Origin: Candidatus Saccharimonadota bacterium
GTDB lineage: Bacteria; Patescibacteriota; Saccharimonadia; Saccharimonadales; SLHW01
Reading direction: 5' to 3'
DNA: 30,066 bases
NCBI GenBank assembly: GCA_007132685.1
Contig: SLOC01000057.1
Coordinates: 1-30,066, forward strand
In this document: positions 23,831 through 30,066 of the stretch, one piece after another
How the letters are laid out: each line of letters opens with the position of its first letter
Numbering within the stretch: position 1 is the stretch's first letter
The notes under the pieces: generated by a model
Database searches by the model: none
What the model saw: only the letters and a program-made list of their open reading frames with translations
Told to the model about the DNA's origin: nothing
Program-made: the position numbers and the translations under genes

Positions 23831-24103
23831 CTATTCGACGACGACTTCGGTGCGGGGAGCTGATTTGCCAGTAAACTTCTTAATCTTACGGTTCTTGTAA
23901 CGAACAGTGCCGTCAGTTTTGGCGTGAATCGTGTAATCACGGCTCATGAAAGTACCTTTACCAGCGCGCTTAGTAGCGCCAGTTTGTCGGACGATTATTT
24001 GGCCGGTCTTGACTGGTTGGCCGCCGTAGAGCTTGATGCCGAGGCGCTTGCCGGCACTGTCCCTGTTATTCTTACTTGAGCCACCTGCTTTTACTTTACT
24101 CAT
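23831..24103 (-). CDS. rpmA: 50S ribosomal protein L27
   Basis: Ribosomal protein near the peptidyl transferase centre. 90 residues. The N-terminus reads MSKVKAGGSSKNNRDSAGKRLGIK, matching the L27 tail after the initiator region; the conserved GGQ-PVKTGQIIVRQTGATKRAGKG block follows. There is no cleavable N-terminal extension of the Firmicutes type. rplU (L21), its usual partner, is not adjacent. AGGAG lies 8 bases before the ATG (minus strand of 24112-24116). Upstream is a 190-nt structured gap. Confidence 0.97.
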   Translation of the reverse strand: MSKVKAGGSSKNNRDSAGKRLGIKLYGGQPVKTGQIIVRQTGATKRAGKGTFMSRDYTIHAKTDGTVRYKNRKIKKFTGKSAPRTEVVVE

Positions 24104-24119
24104 TTAGGATTCTCCTGTC

Positions 24120-24267
24120 GCCAAATGCCTGCTTAGATGCGGAGCATCTAACTCCGCATTTGGCTCGTCGCGCCTGCTGCTTCAGCCACTTTCGCTACTC
24201 CCTCGACGTATGCTTGATACGTCTCGGTGCGTTGCGCGTGACTTCATTGCATTCATCGACGCACGAG
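24120..24267 (-). other. Structured leader or intergenic RNA upstream of rpmA
   Basis: Three stem elements in a gene-free stretch. (1) CTCG-TGCGT-type arms at 24223-24232 and 24259-24267, nine pairs with one bulge. (2) GACGTAT/ATACGTC at 24205-24211 and 24217-24223, 5-base loop. (3) Nested stem: outer GCCAAATGC/GCATTTGGC (24120-24128, 24156-24164), inner TTAGATGC/GCATCTAA (24133-24140, 24144-24151), with a 3-base loop. Stem 3 ends 3 bases before the AGGAG of rpmA in the minus-strand RNA. A 24-codon ORF from ATG at about 24256 (minus) lies within. Could be an autoregulatory leader or a separate RNA. Confidence 0.5.
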
Positions 24268-24294
24268 AACCCTAAACAGTTTTTGACTATTAAA

Positions 24295-25509
24295 TTACGA
24301 TTTATAGTTCCTAGTGAGGACTAAGAGTTCACGGCCGACGATTTGTCCTTCTCTATGGTAGATAAGGTCCTGATTTTCAGCGTGAACAAAACTCTGACGA
24401 GTATAGCCCAATCCCTCCAATTTATCAAGGGTTTTTAAGTGGTGCTTCTTCTCATTGATTATCCAACAAGGCACTGCGATGCACATTCGAAAGCCTGGTT
24501 CAGTTTGTCTTGCGACGTTCTTGAGAAACTTTCGATGGATAGTATCGACATCTTGCATAACTTTATTGAGGGTCTTTTCATCTGGCGAGGCAGAGAAAGG
24601 GCGGCCTAGGTAGGCCTCACAAGCGATAGTGTCGAAGGGGAGCTCCCATTCATGAGTAGTGGCATCTGCAGTAACAGTGGTGTATTTTAGATTTTTGAGA
24701 TCGAGACTGTGAGCTAGCCAAGCTAAGTTTGCTTCAGTGTACTCAATCATACGCTTTTCGATATCGCTGCCGTAGGCAGTAAAACCCATCAAAAGCGCTT
24801 CTTGCAATATTACTCCCGTGCCACAAAATGGATCTAGAACAGTCAGGGATATAGGAGCCTGCTCATAAGCAGAGCCTTTGACTTGCTTCTGCTCTCGGCG
24901 TTCTGCTAGATTGATGATGATTTGGGCGAGCTTTGGTGGCAGCATACCGACTTTTGCATCGCGTTTAGGGCGTTTTTGGTCGCGGGCAGTGTAGCTGTCG
25001 ATATCCTGTACAGCTGTAGTTTTTCCGATATATAGCTGGCCATCTTTACCTTGGGCGAGGACAATTTCTGCACCGTTGTCATCAGTGAAGTGATTGTGCA
25101 GTACCTGCGCGCTAGAGAGTGCGAGCGACTTATTGGGTACGATGCGGATTGAGTGACCATGTTGTTTCAGGGTTCGCTTAAGCGCAAAAGTGGTTTTTTG
25201 GAGTTGCCCCAGTGAAACGTTTATACCATAAACACTGATGCCTAAGTGCAGCTTCTTATCGGGCATATCAGCAAGCTGGGTAGGGAGCGTTTCTTTGAGG
25301 TAATGCTCGATGTCTTTCCAGGATTTTTGTGTAGTGACAGCGTAGAGGCGGGCAATTTTTTGGGTGCCGCCGAGTTGAGAGATGTCCGGCTGCCTATCAA
25401 CGAGGGCGATATCTTGTTTGATTGGTGTTACAGCGCCAGCGCCGTAGCGACTTTCGAGCTCTGCCAGGCTGATGGCTGGCTGTCTCCCTAAAATACAGAG
25501 TGATTTCAT
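24295..25509 (-). CDS. TRM11-like SAM-dependent RNA methyltransferase with variant motif IV
   Basis: 404 residues from the second ATG. N-terminal THUMP-like region (about 1-165), the Trm11/TrmG10-type bridge R176-D177-x-x-RP then GMLPPKLAQIIINLA, and a Rossmann methyltransferase with D226-PFCGTG. Archaeal and eukaryotic relatives have DPPY as motif IV; here the corresponding stretch is C-E298-AYLG, so the catalytic contact may differ. Guanine-N2 methylation of tRNA is the family activity; target unproven. An ATG at 25518 adds three residues, but it overlaps a TACAAT box whose predicted start is exactly 25509. Divergent from the YbhN-like gene at 25590. Confidence 0.85.
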   Translation of the reverse strand: MKSLCILGRQPAISLAELESRYGAGAVTPIKQDIALVDRQPDISQLGGTQKIARLYAVTTQKSWKDIEHYLKETLPTQLADMPDKKLHLGISVYGINVSLGQLQKTTFALKRTLKQHGHSIRIVPNKSLALSSAQVLHNHFTDDNGAEIVLAQGKDGQLYIGKTTAVQDIDSYTARDQKRPKRDAKVGMLPPKLAQIIINLAERREQKQVKGSAYEQAPISLTVLDPFCGTGVILQEALLMGFTAYGSDIEKRMIEYTEANLAWLAHSLDLKNLKYTTVTADATTHEWELPFDTIACEAYLGRPFSASPDEKTLNKVMQDVDTIHRKFLKNVARQTEPGFRMCIAVPCWIINEKKHHLKTLDKLEGLGYTRQSFVHAENQDLIYHREGQIVGRELLVLTRNYKS

Positions 25510-25522
25510 AGATTTCATTGTA
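25510..25522 (-). promoter_or_regulatory. -10 box of the minus-strand methyltransferase gene
   Basis: On the minus strand TACAAT (25522-25517) is followed by 7 bases and then ATG (25509), the same leaderless geometry as other first genes here. No good -35 box. Confidence 0.45.
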
Positions 25523-25571
25523 CCGCGAATTAGTACTACAATCAGATAATAAATATCGGAGGTTTCTGCGT

Positions 25572-25577
25572 TATACT
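25572..25577 (+). promoter_or_regulatory. -10 box of the YbhN-like gene
   Basis: TATACT, 12 bases before the ATG at 25590; leader about 6 nt. The -35 region is weak. Confidence 0.45.
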
Positions 25578-25589
25578 AAAAAATGACCT

Positions 25590-26633
25590 ATGACTAGAGA
25601 CAAAGTAGCCCGCCAAAAGAAGATAAAGGCGATTATCACAATCGTCACACTAGTGGTATTGGCTCTAGTTACTTACGGTATTCGCGATCAAATCGGCGAA
25701 ACGATTGAAAACTTACGCACTGCTAACCCGTGGCCAATCCTGTTGATTGTTCCGTTAGCGTTCGCCAATCACTATGGTTTGGGCAAGCTTTATCAGGGGG
25801 TTTTCCGAATTTTGGGAGATCGTTTTCGTACCCGTTCGATGGTACGGCTTAGTTTTGAAATTAATTTTGTAAACAATGTCTTTCCTTCAGCTGGCGTTAG
25901 TGGATTCTCTTACATCGGTCTACGAATGAGAGGCGAGCATGTTGCAGCTGGCAAATCAGCGCTTGTCCAGGTGATGCGCTTTGCATTGGTGTTCATTTCG
26001 TTCCAGTTGTTACTAGGGCTTGGGTTGTTATTCTTGTCCCTCACAGGCGATGTCAATAACTTTGTCATTATGGTGACCGCCTCGCTGGTGACCTTGCTTT
26101 TTGTCGGCACTGCACTGGCGCTGTTTATCATCAGTAGTAAGGCGCGGATTAACGGTTTCTTTACCGGGCTGACGCGTATTGCTAACCGGTTGATTCAGGT
26201 ACTTCGACCGAAGAATCCAGAGACGATCAACATCAGTCGAGTAGAGAAGTTATTTACTGAGCTACACAATAATTATCAACTGGTTCGACACAACCTAACG
26301 AACCTGAAGAAGCCGCTGTTATTCGCATTTTTGGCGAATCTCACGGAGGTATTATCGATTTTTGTCGTATTCTGGGCATTTGGTGAACCGGTTAATATCG
26401 GTGCGGTAGTCATAGCGTACGCTGTCGCTAATTTCGCTGGCATTATGTCGATTTTGCCAGGAGGAGTAGGTGTTTACGAGGGCTTGATGACAGCGGTCCT
26501 CGTCGCCACCGGTGTGCCGGTGGCGATTAGTCTGCCGGCAATCGTGACATTCCGTATTATCAGCATGGCGACGCAAATCCCTATCGGGTATTACTACTAT
26601 CAGCGTAATCTCAGCGAGCAGACGCACATATGA
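25590..26633 (+). CDS. YbhN/AglD-type multi-helix membrane protein (LPG synthase TM-like, UPF0104)
   Basis: 347 residues with about eight membrane helices, starting at 13-31. The block NNVFPSAGVSGFSYIGLRMRG (about 92-113) and the later FAGIMSILPGGVGVYEGLM (about 283-301) are the paired signatures of the PF03706 superfamily, which contains the flippase part of MprF and AglD/YbhN. No lysyltransferase domain is attached. Likely handles a lipid or lipid-linked sugar; direction and substrate unknown. Its TGA overlaps the ATG of xseA (ATGA). Confidence 0.85.
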   Translation: MTRDKVARQKKIKAIITIVTLVVLALVTYGIRDQIGETIENLRTANPWPILLIVPLAFANHYGLGKLYQGVFRILGDRFRTRSMVRLSFEINFVNNVFPSAGVSGFSYIGLRMRGEHVAAGKSALVQVMRFALVFISFQLLLGLGLLFLSLTGDVNNFVIMVTASLVTLLFVGTALALFIISSKARINGFFTGLTRIANRLIQVLRPKNPETINISRVEKLFTELHNNYQLVRHNLTNLKKPLLFAFLANLTEVLSIFVVFWAFGEPVNIGAVVIAYAVANFAGIMSILPGGVGVYEGLMTAVLVATGVPVAISLPAIVTFRIISMATQIPIGYYYYQRNLSEQTHI

Positions 26634-27760
26634 ACAACGACCCGATTTATTCGCCGACCGACTTCGTAGCGGTATTTAATCAAACATTGGAGTTTGCCTA
26701 TCCTTCGGTGTTATTGCAAGGGGAGCTGGCTGATTACCGCGTCAGTAAAGGTAAGTGGCTATATTTCAAGATAAAGGACGAGCACGCCTCTGTTCAGTGT
26801 TTCGGCACTGTTATGCAACTACGGCACGAATTGCAAGAGGGTATGATGGTGCAACTCAGGGCTCACCCGCGGCTTCATCCGCTATATAACTTTAGCTTGC
26901 AGGTGCAGTTTATTCAGCCTGTCGGCGAAGGCGCTATCAAAAAAGCGGCTGATATATTGCGTGAAAAGCTACAAAAAGAGGGATTGTTTGACCCGGCCAA
27001 GAAAAGACCCTTGCCATACCCACCCAAGAAGGTTGGCTTGATTACTTCAGAAGAATCAGCAGCTTATCGTGATTTTACGAAGGTGTTAGCAGAGAGGTGG
27101 CCAGGGGTAGAAATCGAGCTTTATAGCGTGCAAGTGCAGGGGGAGCCTGCCGTTAATCAGATAGTACAGGCAATCGAGTTCTTCAGTGCGACGAATAGTC
27201 CCCCAGAAGTGATTGTCCTAACGCGGGGTGGCGGCAGCATGGAAGACCTCGAGGCATTTAGTACTGAGCCAGTCACTCGAGCAGTGGCTGCGAGTAAGGT
27301 GCCTACCATTGTGGCGGTAGGCCATGAAGTCGACGTGAGCCTAGCTGAGTTGGCAGCCGATTTGCGCGCAAGCACACCGAGCAATGCTGCAGAGTTGTTG
27401 GTGCCGAGCCGGCAGGACGCCCTACAGCAACTAGCAACACTTACTGATAGGGCGGATAGTTATCTACTCACCACTTTAACTAAGCAAAAACAGCAAATTA
27501 CCGACAGTATCGCTAGTCTTGTGCGAGCAATCTCGTTGCACCTCAAGCAACAGCGCCAAGATATGAAGAATTATCGCCAGTTACTGGAGTTACTGCACCC
27601 GCGCAGCGCCCTCGAGCGGGGTTATGCAATCGTATGGAACGAGGACGGCGCGGTCGTGCGCAGCAGTGACACTCTGTCGTCTGACGACAAGGTCACAATC
27701 GAGCTGGCTGATGCGCGGATAAAGGCCCTGATACAATCAACACATAAGAAGAAGGAGTAG
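26630..27760 (+). CDS. xseA: Exodeoxyribonuclease VII large subunit
   Basis: Single-strand DNA exonuclease subunit. 376 residues, shorter than typical (about 400-450). N-terminal OB fold (about 5-100), catalytic domain with VLTRGGGSMEDLEAF (about 199-213), the GHEVDVSLAELAADLRASTPS block (about 231-251), then a shortened coiled-coil region (about 262-340) and a C-terminal ALERGYAIVW segment. The reduced coiled coil suggests fewer small-subunit contacts. Translationally coupled to the upstream gene, 5 bases from xseB. Confidence 0.95.
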   Translation: MNNDPIYSPTDFVAVFNQTLEFAYPSVLLQGELADYRVSKGKWLYFKIKDEHASVQCFGTVMQLRHELQEGMMVQLRAHPRLHPLYNFSLQVQFIQPVGEGAIKKAADILREKLQKEGLFDPAKKRPLPYPPKKVGLITSEESAAYRDFTKVLAERWPGVEIELYSVQVQGEPAVNQIVQAIEFFSATNSPPEVIVLTRGGGSMEDLEAFSTEPVTRAVAASKVPTIVAVGHEVDVSLAELAADLRASTPSNAAELLVPSRQDALQQLATLTDRADSYLLTTLTKQKQQITDSIASLVRAISLHLKQQRQDMKNYRQLLELLHPRSALERGYAIVWNEDGAVVRSSDTLSSDDKVTIELADARIKALIQSTHKKKE

Positions 27761-27765
27761 TACAT

Positions 27766-27975
27766 ATGGCAAAAGAAACAATTGACTACAAGAAACTACA
27801 AGCAGAACTAGAAGTGATTGTTACCGAACTGCAATCGGGTGACCTAGCGATTGACGAGGCGATGAAACGCCACGAACAAGCCCAAGAGATTATCAAAAAG
27901 TTAGAAAAATTCTTAGATGAAGCCGAGCAAAAAATTACCAAGCGGGGTGACTTACGCTCAAGTGAAGGGAAGTAG
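27766..27975 (+). CDS. xseB: Exodeoxyribonuclease VII small subunit
   Basis: 69 residues, normal for XseB. Two helices: KLQAELEVIVTELQSGDLAID (conserved LE-x-IV-x-L-x-x-G-x-LxL-type core) then EAMKRHEQAQEIIKKLEKFLDEAEQKI. It coats the coiled coil of XseA. A strong AAGGAG (27752-27757) lies inside the end of xseA. Confidence 0.93.
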   Translation: MAKETIDYKKLQAELEVIVTELQSGDLAIDEAMKRHEQAQEIIKKLEKFLDEAEQKITKRGDLRSSEGK

Positions 27976-27984
27976 GTAGTCCTA

Positions 27985-28482
27985 GTGGCAACGGCAATTG
28001 TGCTGGCAGCGGCACTAATATTTCTGTTTGGATTTGTGGTGCTCATCGGCGCCCCGTACGTACCGACCATGAAGGCGCAGTCAAGTGCCGCATTTGACTT
28101 ACTAAAGTTACAACCAGGCGACTCATTGTTGGAGTTGGGTAGTGGTGATGGCCGAGTAGTCAAGGAAGCAGCCAAGCGGGGCATCTATGTTACGGGTATC
28201 GAGCTTAATCCAGTGCTGGTCATCTGGAGTAAACTTATTACTTGGCGCTATCGAAAGCTCGTGACGATTAAGTGGGGAAATATCTGGTCGACGAAGCACT
28301 GGCCACAAAAAACAGATGCAATGTATGTCTTCTTGCTTGATAGATTCATGCATAAATTGGATAAAAAAGTTGCACAAACATACACTGGCCAGCCGGTCAA
28401 ACTCGTTAGCTACGCCTTTGAGATTCCTGAAAAGAAACCCAAGCAGGAGAAAGACGGGCTCTATTTATACCAGTATCGCTAG
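27985..28482 (+). CDS. Membrane-anchored class I methyltransferase, FAM173-like
   Basis: 165 residues. N-terminal membrane helix (about 3-22), then a compact Rossmann methyltransferase: E50-LGSGDGR57 (SAM), E73-LNP76, and the segment YVFLLDRFMHKLDKK (114-128). The layout of one N-terminal helix, LGSGDGR, ELNP and a late LMxKL motif recalls the FAM173 family, in which human ANTKMT and ATPSCKMT methylate lysines of membrane proteins. This is recognition by eye. GTG start 9 bases after xseB, probably the last gene of the xse operon. Substrate unknown. Confidence 0.78.
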   Translation: MATAIVLAAALIFLFGFVVLIGAPYVPTMKAQSSAAFDLLKLQPGDSLLELGSGDGRVVKEAAKRGIYVTGIELNPVLVIWSKLITWRYRKLVTIKWGNIWSTKHWPQKTDAMYVFLLDRFMHKLDKKVAQTYTGQPVKLVSYAFEIPEKKPKQEKDGLYLYQYR

Positions 28483-28501
28483 TGTAAATCTCTAAAGCTT
28501 A

Positions 28502-28510
28502 TGCTATTAT
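28502..28510 (+). promoter_or_regulatory. Extended -10 box of the second Pro-rich gene
   Basis: TGC-TATTAT (28502-28510), 9 bases before the ATG at 28520, giving a leader of 0-3 nt. No -35 box recognised, consistent with extended -10 promoters. Confidence 0.5.
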
Positions 28511-28519
28511 TACTTCGAA

Positions 28520-29275
28520 ATGCCACCTAACAACCAACCAACAGCCCCACCTCCGAATCAGCAGTATCAGGCGCCGCCAGCACCTCAAGGCCCGCCGCCG
28601 CCTGATTATAAATCGGCATCGCAACAGGCGCATGACCATCACAAACTCTATTTATTGTTAGCAATCGTGTTCGGTGTACTGTTCTTGGGTGCAGCCGGGT
28701 TCGGCGTATGGGCTTTTATAGAGCGTAACGAATACAAGAACGAGACCGAAGGCATCGTAGCTAGCGAGGTTGAACAAGCAGTAGCTGAAAACACCGAACA
28801 GCTCGAGGCCGAGTTTACCGAGCGGGAGAAAGAGCCGCTTAGTTCTTACAGTGGTCCGGCCGCGTTCGGTTCCGTAACTGTCGAGTATCCGAAGACCTGG
28901 TCGGCGTTTGTCGATGAGTCAGGCAGTGGGAGCACCCCACTCGAAGGATACTTCCATCCACGGTTTGTCCCTGATCCATCAGGTGATACGTTAATCGCGT
29001 TGAGCGTAGAAGTAGTCAATCGCACATACGACAGGGCCCTGCAACCATTTGAACGCGCTGCTAATCAAGGCAGGGTAGAGATTTCGCCGATAGAAGCGGA
29101 AAATGTCGATGGCGTGCTTGGCACGAGAGTCGATGGTGAGATAGAGCGCGACGTCCAAGGCAGTGTCGTACTGTTTGAGTTGCGTGACAAGACGCTTATT
29201 TTGACGACCCAGTCGACCGAATTTCTTGGTGACTTTAACAACATCATCCTCGCTAATTTAGAATTTAACCCATAG
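28520..29275 (+). CDS. Second membrane protein with Pro-rich tail and extracellular domain
   Basis: 251 residues, unknown function. Pro/Gln/Asn-rich cytoplasmic tail (1-30), a basic/His boundary (QAHDHHK), one membrane helix (43-66), a short acidic helix (about 70-105) and an extracellular alpha/beta domain (about 112-251) starting FGSVTVEYPKTW and ending LFELRDKTLILTTQSTEFLGDFNNIILANLEF. This pattern (opening Y-P-x-x-W, closing strand pair, helix and final strand) is typical of PsbP-like lipoprotein-type domains. Architecture and ending match the gene at 12484, so the two are probably distant paralogues. Confidence 0.8.
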   Translation: MPPNNQPTAPPPNQQYQAPPAPQGPPPPDYKSASQQAHDHHKLYLLLAIVFGVLFLGAAGFGVWAFIERNEYKNETEGIVASEVEQAVAENTEQLEAEFTEREKEPLSSYSGPAAFGSVTVEYPKTWSAFVDESGSGSTPLEGYFHPRFVPDPSGDTLIALSVEVVNRTYDRALQPFERAANQGRVEISPIEAENVDGVLGTRVDGEIERDVQGSVVLFELRDKTLILTTQSTEFLGDFNNIILANLEFNP

Positions 29276-29346
29276 CCCTCGATAGTAGGTTGTTTACTGC
29301 TAGCCGAAGCACTTAGCCATTAGTAGCATCTGGGTGTTCACTGCGG

Positions 29347-29352
29347 TATACT
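29347..29352 (+). promoter_or_regulatory. Putative -10 box, kinase-like gene
   Basis: TATACT; predicted start near 29359, leader about 31 nt to the ATG at 29390. An in-frame ATG at 29357 is too close to the -10 box. Weak -35 only. Confidence 0.4.
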
Positions 29353-29389
29353 GAGAATGTATAACGGGGGTAAAAACACCAACAGGATT

Positions 29390-30066
29390 ATGACGTTCGA
29401 GCAAAAAAATGTACCAATGACGGAGCCGGTCGCTCATGAACGATCGCTCGCGTTGCAGCTACAGCAAGCACTTCTGCAGATATCACAATACGCTCAAGGC
29501 AGCACCGTCGATGCTACCGCGATAGAAACCACGGCTCGACGGACGCTTGATTTGATTGATTGTTATCTCGCGGGCTCTTGCGCACCGAACCAGCTTAAAC
29601 TGCAACTTGAGCCGGTTGCACTCGGATCAATCATGCAAGACGCTATGCACCAACTCTACCCAGCTGCTCGCCAGTATGGCTGTCAGTTGTGGCTTAAGTC
29701 TGCTGGTAAAACTGATTTGGTGTATACCGATAAGTCACTTGCCAAGCTTGCTTTTGTCGGACTTGGCCACAGTCTGATAGAAGAAGCCGCCAATCGAGAT
29801 GCCTCACGTCGAGTCGTGTTTGCGATTAAGCCGCACCGCAATGGTCCTATGGCAGGGGTGTTTTCCCCAGGCATGGCTATCAGGTCGCGCTCCCTCCATC
29901 AGCTTAAGGCGTTGCGCGGGCAGGCTACCCGACAATCAGGTGATTTTAGCGGAACAGCCACTGGCGTAGTGCTTGCTGATAAGCTGCTCGACAGGATTGA
30001 CCGTCAATTGTTTGCCACGAGCTTCCAGAGACTTAAAGGGTTTGCAGTGACGTTTGATAAAAGCAC
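29390..30066 (+). CDS. Degenerate histidine-kinase-like protein, partial (runs off window)
   Basis: 225 codons, no stop before the edge. No membrane helix. Residues 15-62 resemble a DHp helical pair with AH16-ERSLAL like an H-box and LDLIDCYL as second helix. Residues 72-225 follow the HATPase layout: LEPVALGSIMQDAM, GCQLWL, then VYTDKSLAKLAFVGLGHSLIEEA in place of the N-box, VFSPGMAI in place of D-x-G, and GTATGVVLADKLL in place of the G2 box. The Asn and Asp that hold ATP-Mg are lost (H127 and S159 stand near them), so it is probably a pseudokinase or scaffold. The stand-alone receiver at 22137 is a possible but unproven partner. Confidence 0.6.
   Translation, partial: MTFEQKNVPMTEPVAHERSLALQLQQALLQISQYAQGSTVDATAIETTARRTLDLIDCYLAGSCAPNQLKLQLEPVALGSIMQDAMHQLYPAARQYGCQLWLKSAGKTDLVYTDKSLAKLAFVGLGHSLIEEAANRDASRRVVFAIKPHRNGPMAGVFSPGMAIRSRSLHQLKALRGQATRQSGDFSGTATGVVLADKLLDRIDRQLFATSFQRLKGFAVTFDKS

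Noticed and set aside
24104..24294. tRNA, 4.5S RNA or RNase P RNA in the rpmA gap
   Set aside because: No cloverleaf, T-loop GTTCRA motif or known core sequences on either strand.
24076..24324. 82-codon plus-strand frame over the rpmA start and gap
   Set aside because: No start signals and it overlaps rpmA; its codons come from the inverted repeats.
1..30066. UGA recoded as glycine or tryptophan
   Set aside because: RF2 is present, three genes end at TGA in correct places, and no conserved protein is interrupted by TGA.

Overview
The window looks like a chromosomal segment of a small-genome bacterium of the Patescibacteria (CPR), most likely Candidatus Saccharibacteria (TM7). This is an inference from compact housekeeping genes, short intergenic gaps, many envelope proteins with Pro/Gln-rich cytoplasmic tails, and a Gram-positive-like hpf-secA-prfB-ftsEX-hydrolase-ctp order. 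I see no CRISPR array, insertion sequence, prophage, rRNA or tRNA. All genes read on the + strand except a methyltransferase and rpmA (23.8-25.5 kb). Largest gene-free stretch: 14623-14854 (232 bp).

Layout. 0-3 kb: a seven-helix membrane protein resembling a heliorhodopsin without the retinal lysine, a TrmA/RlmD-type RNA methyltransferase without Fe-S cysteines, and rsmE. 3-5.8 kb: a membrane-anchored M14 peptidase with Ig-like domains and a RecB-like nuclease. 5.8-10.2 kb: serS, hpf, secA. 10.2-13.5 kb: an M16 peptidase, htpX, and a Pro-rich membrane protein. 13.5-20.4 kb: prfB, ftsE, ftsX, two paralogous coiled-coil peptidoglycan hydrolases (CHAP and M23) and ctpA, a cell-separation module. 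20.5-22.5 kb: pyrG and a stand-alone receiver protein. 22.6-23.8 kb: three small unknown genes behind a near-consensus promoter. 23.8-25.5 kb (-): a TRM11-like methyltransferase, a structured 190-nt gap, and rpmA. 25.6-28.5 kb: a YbhN-type membrane protein, xseA, xseB and a FAM173-like membrane methyltransferase. 28.5-30.1 kb: a second Pro-rich membrane protein and the start of a degenerate histidine-kinase-like gene that runs off the window.

How the genes fit together. FtsEX is expected to gate septal hydrolases through their N-terminal coiled coils. Here two hydrolases share one coiled coil but carry different catalytic heads, and the M23 head is arranged in circularly permuted order. CtpA next door may control hydrolase levels. 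SecA, HtpX and the M16 peptidase suggest an export and membrane-quality-control block.

Genome style. Several promoter-proximal genes have an extended -10 box (TGC-TAYANT) only 6-9 nt before the start codon, so they look leaderless, while many operon-internal genes have Shine-Dalgarno sequences. Of 29 complete genes, by my count 16 end in TAG, 10 in TAA and only 3 in TGA; all three TGA stops lie in ATGA overlaps.
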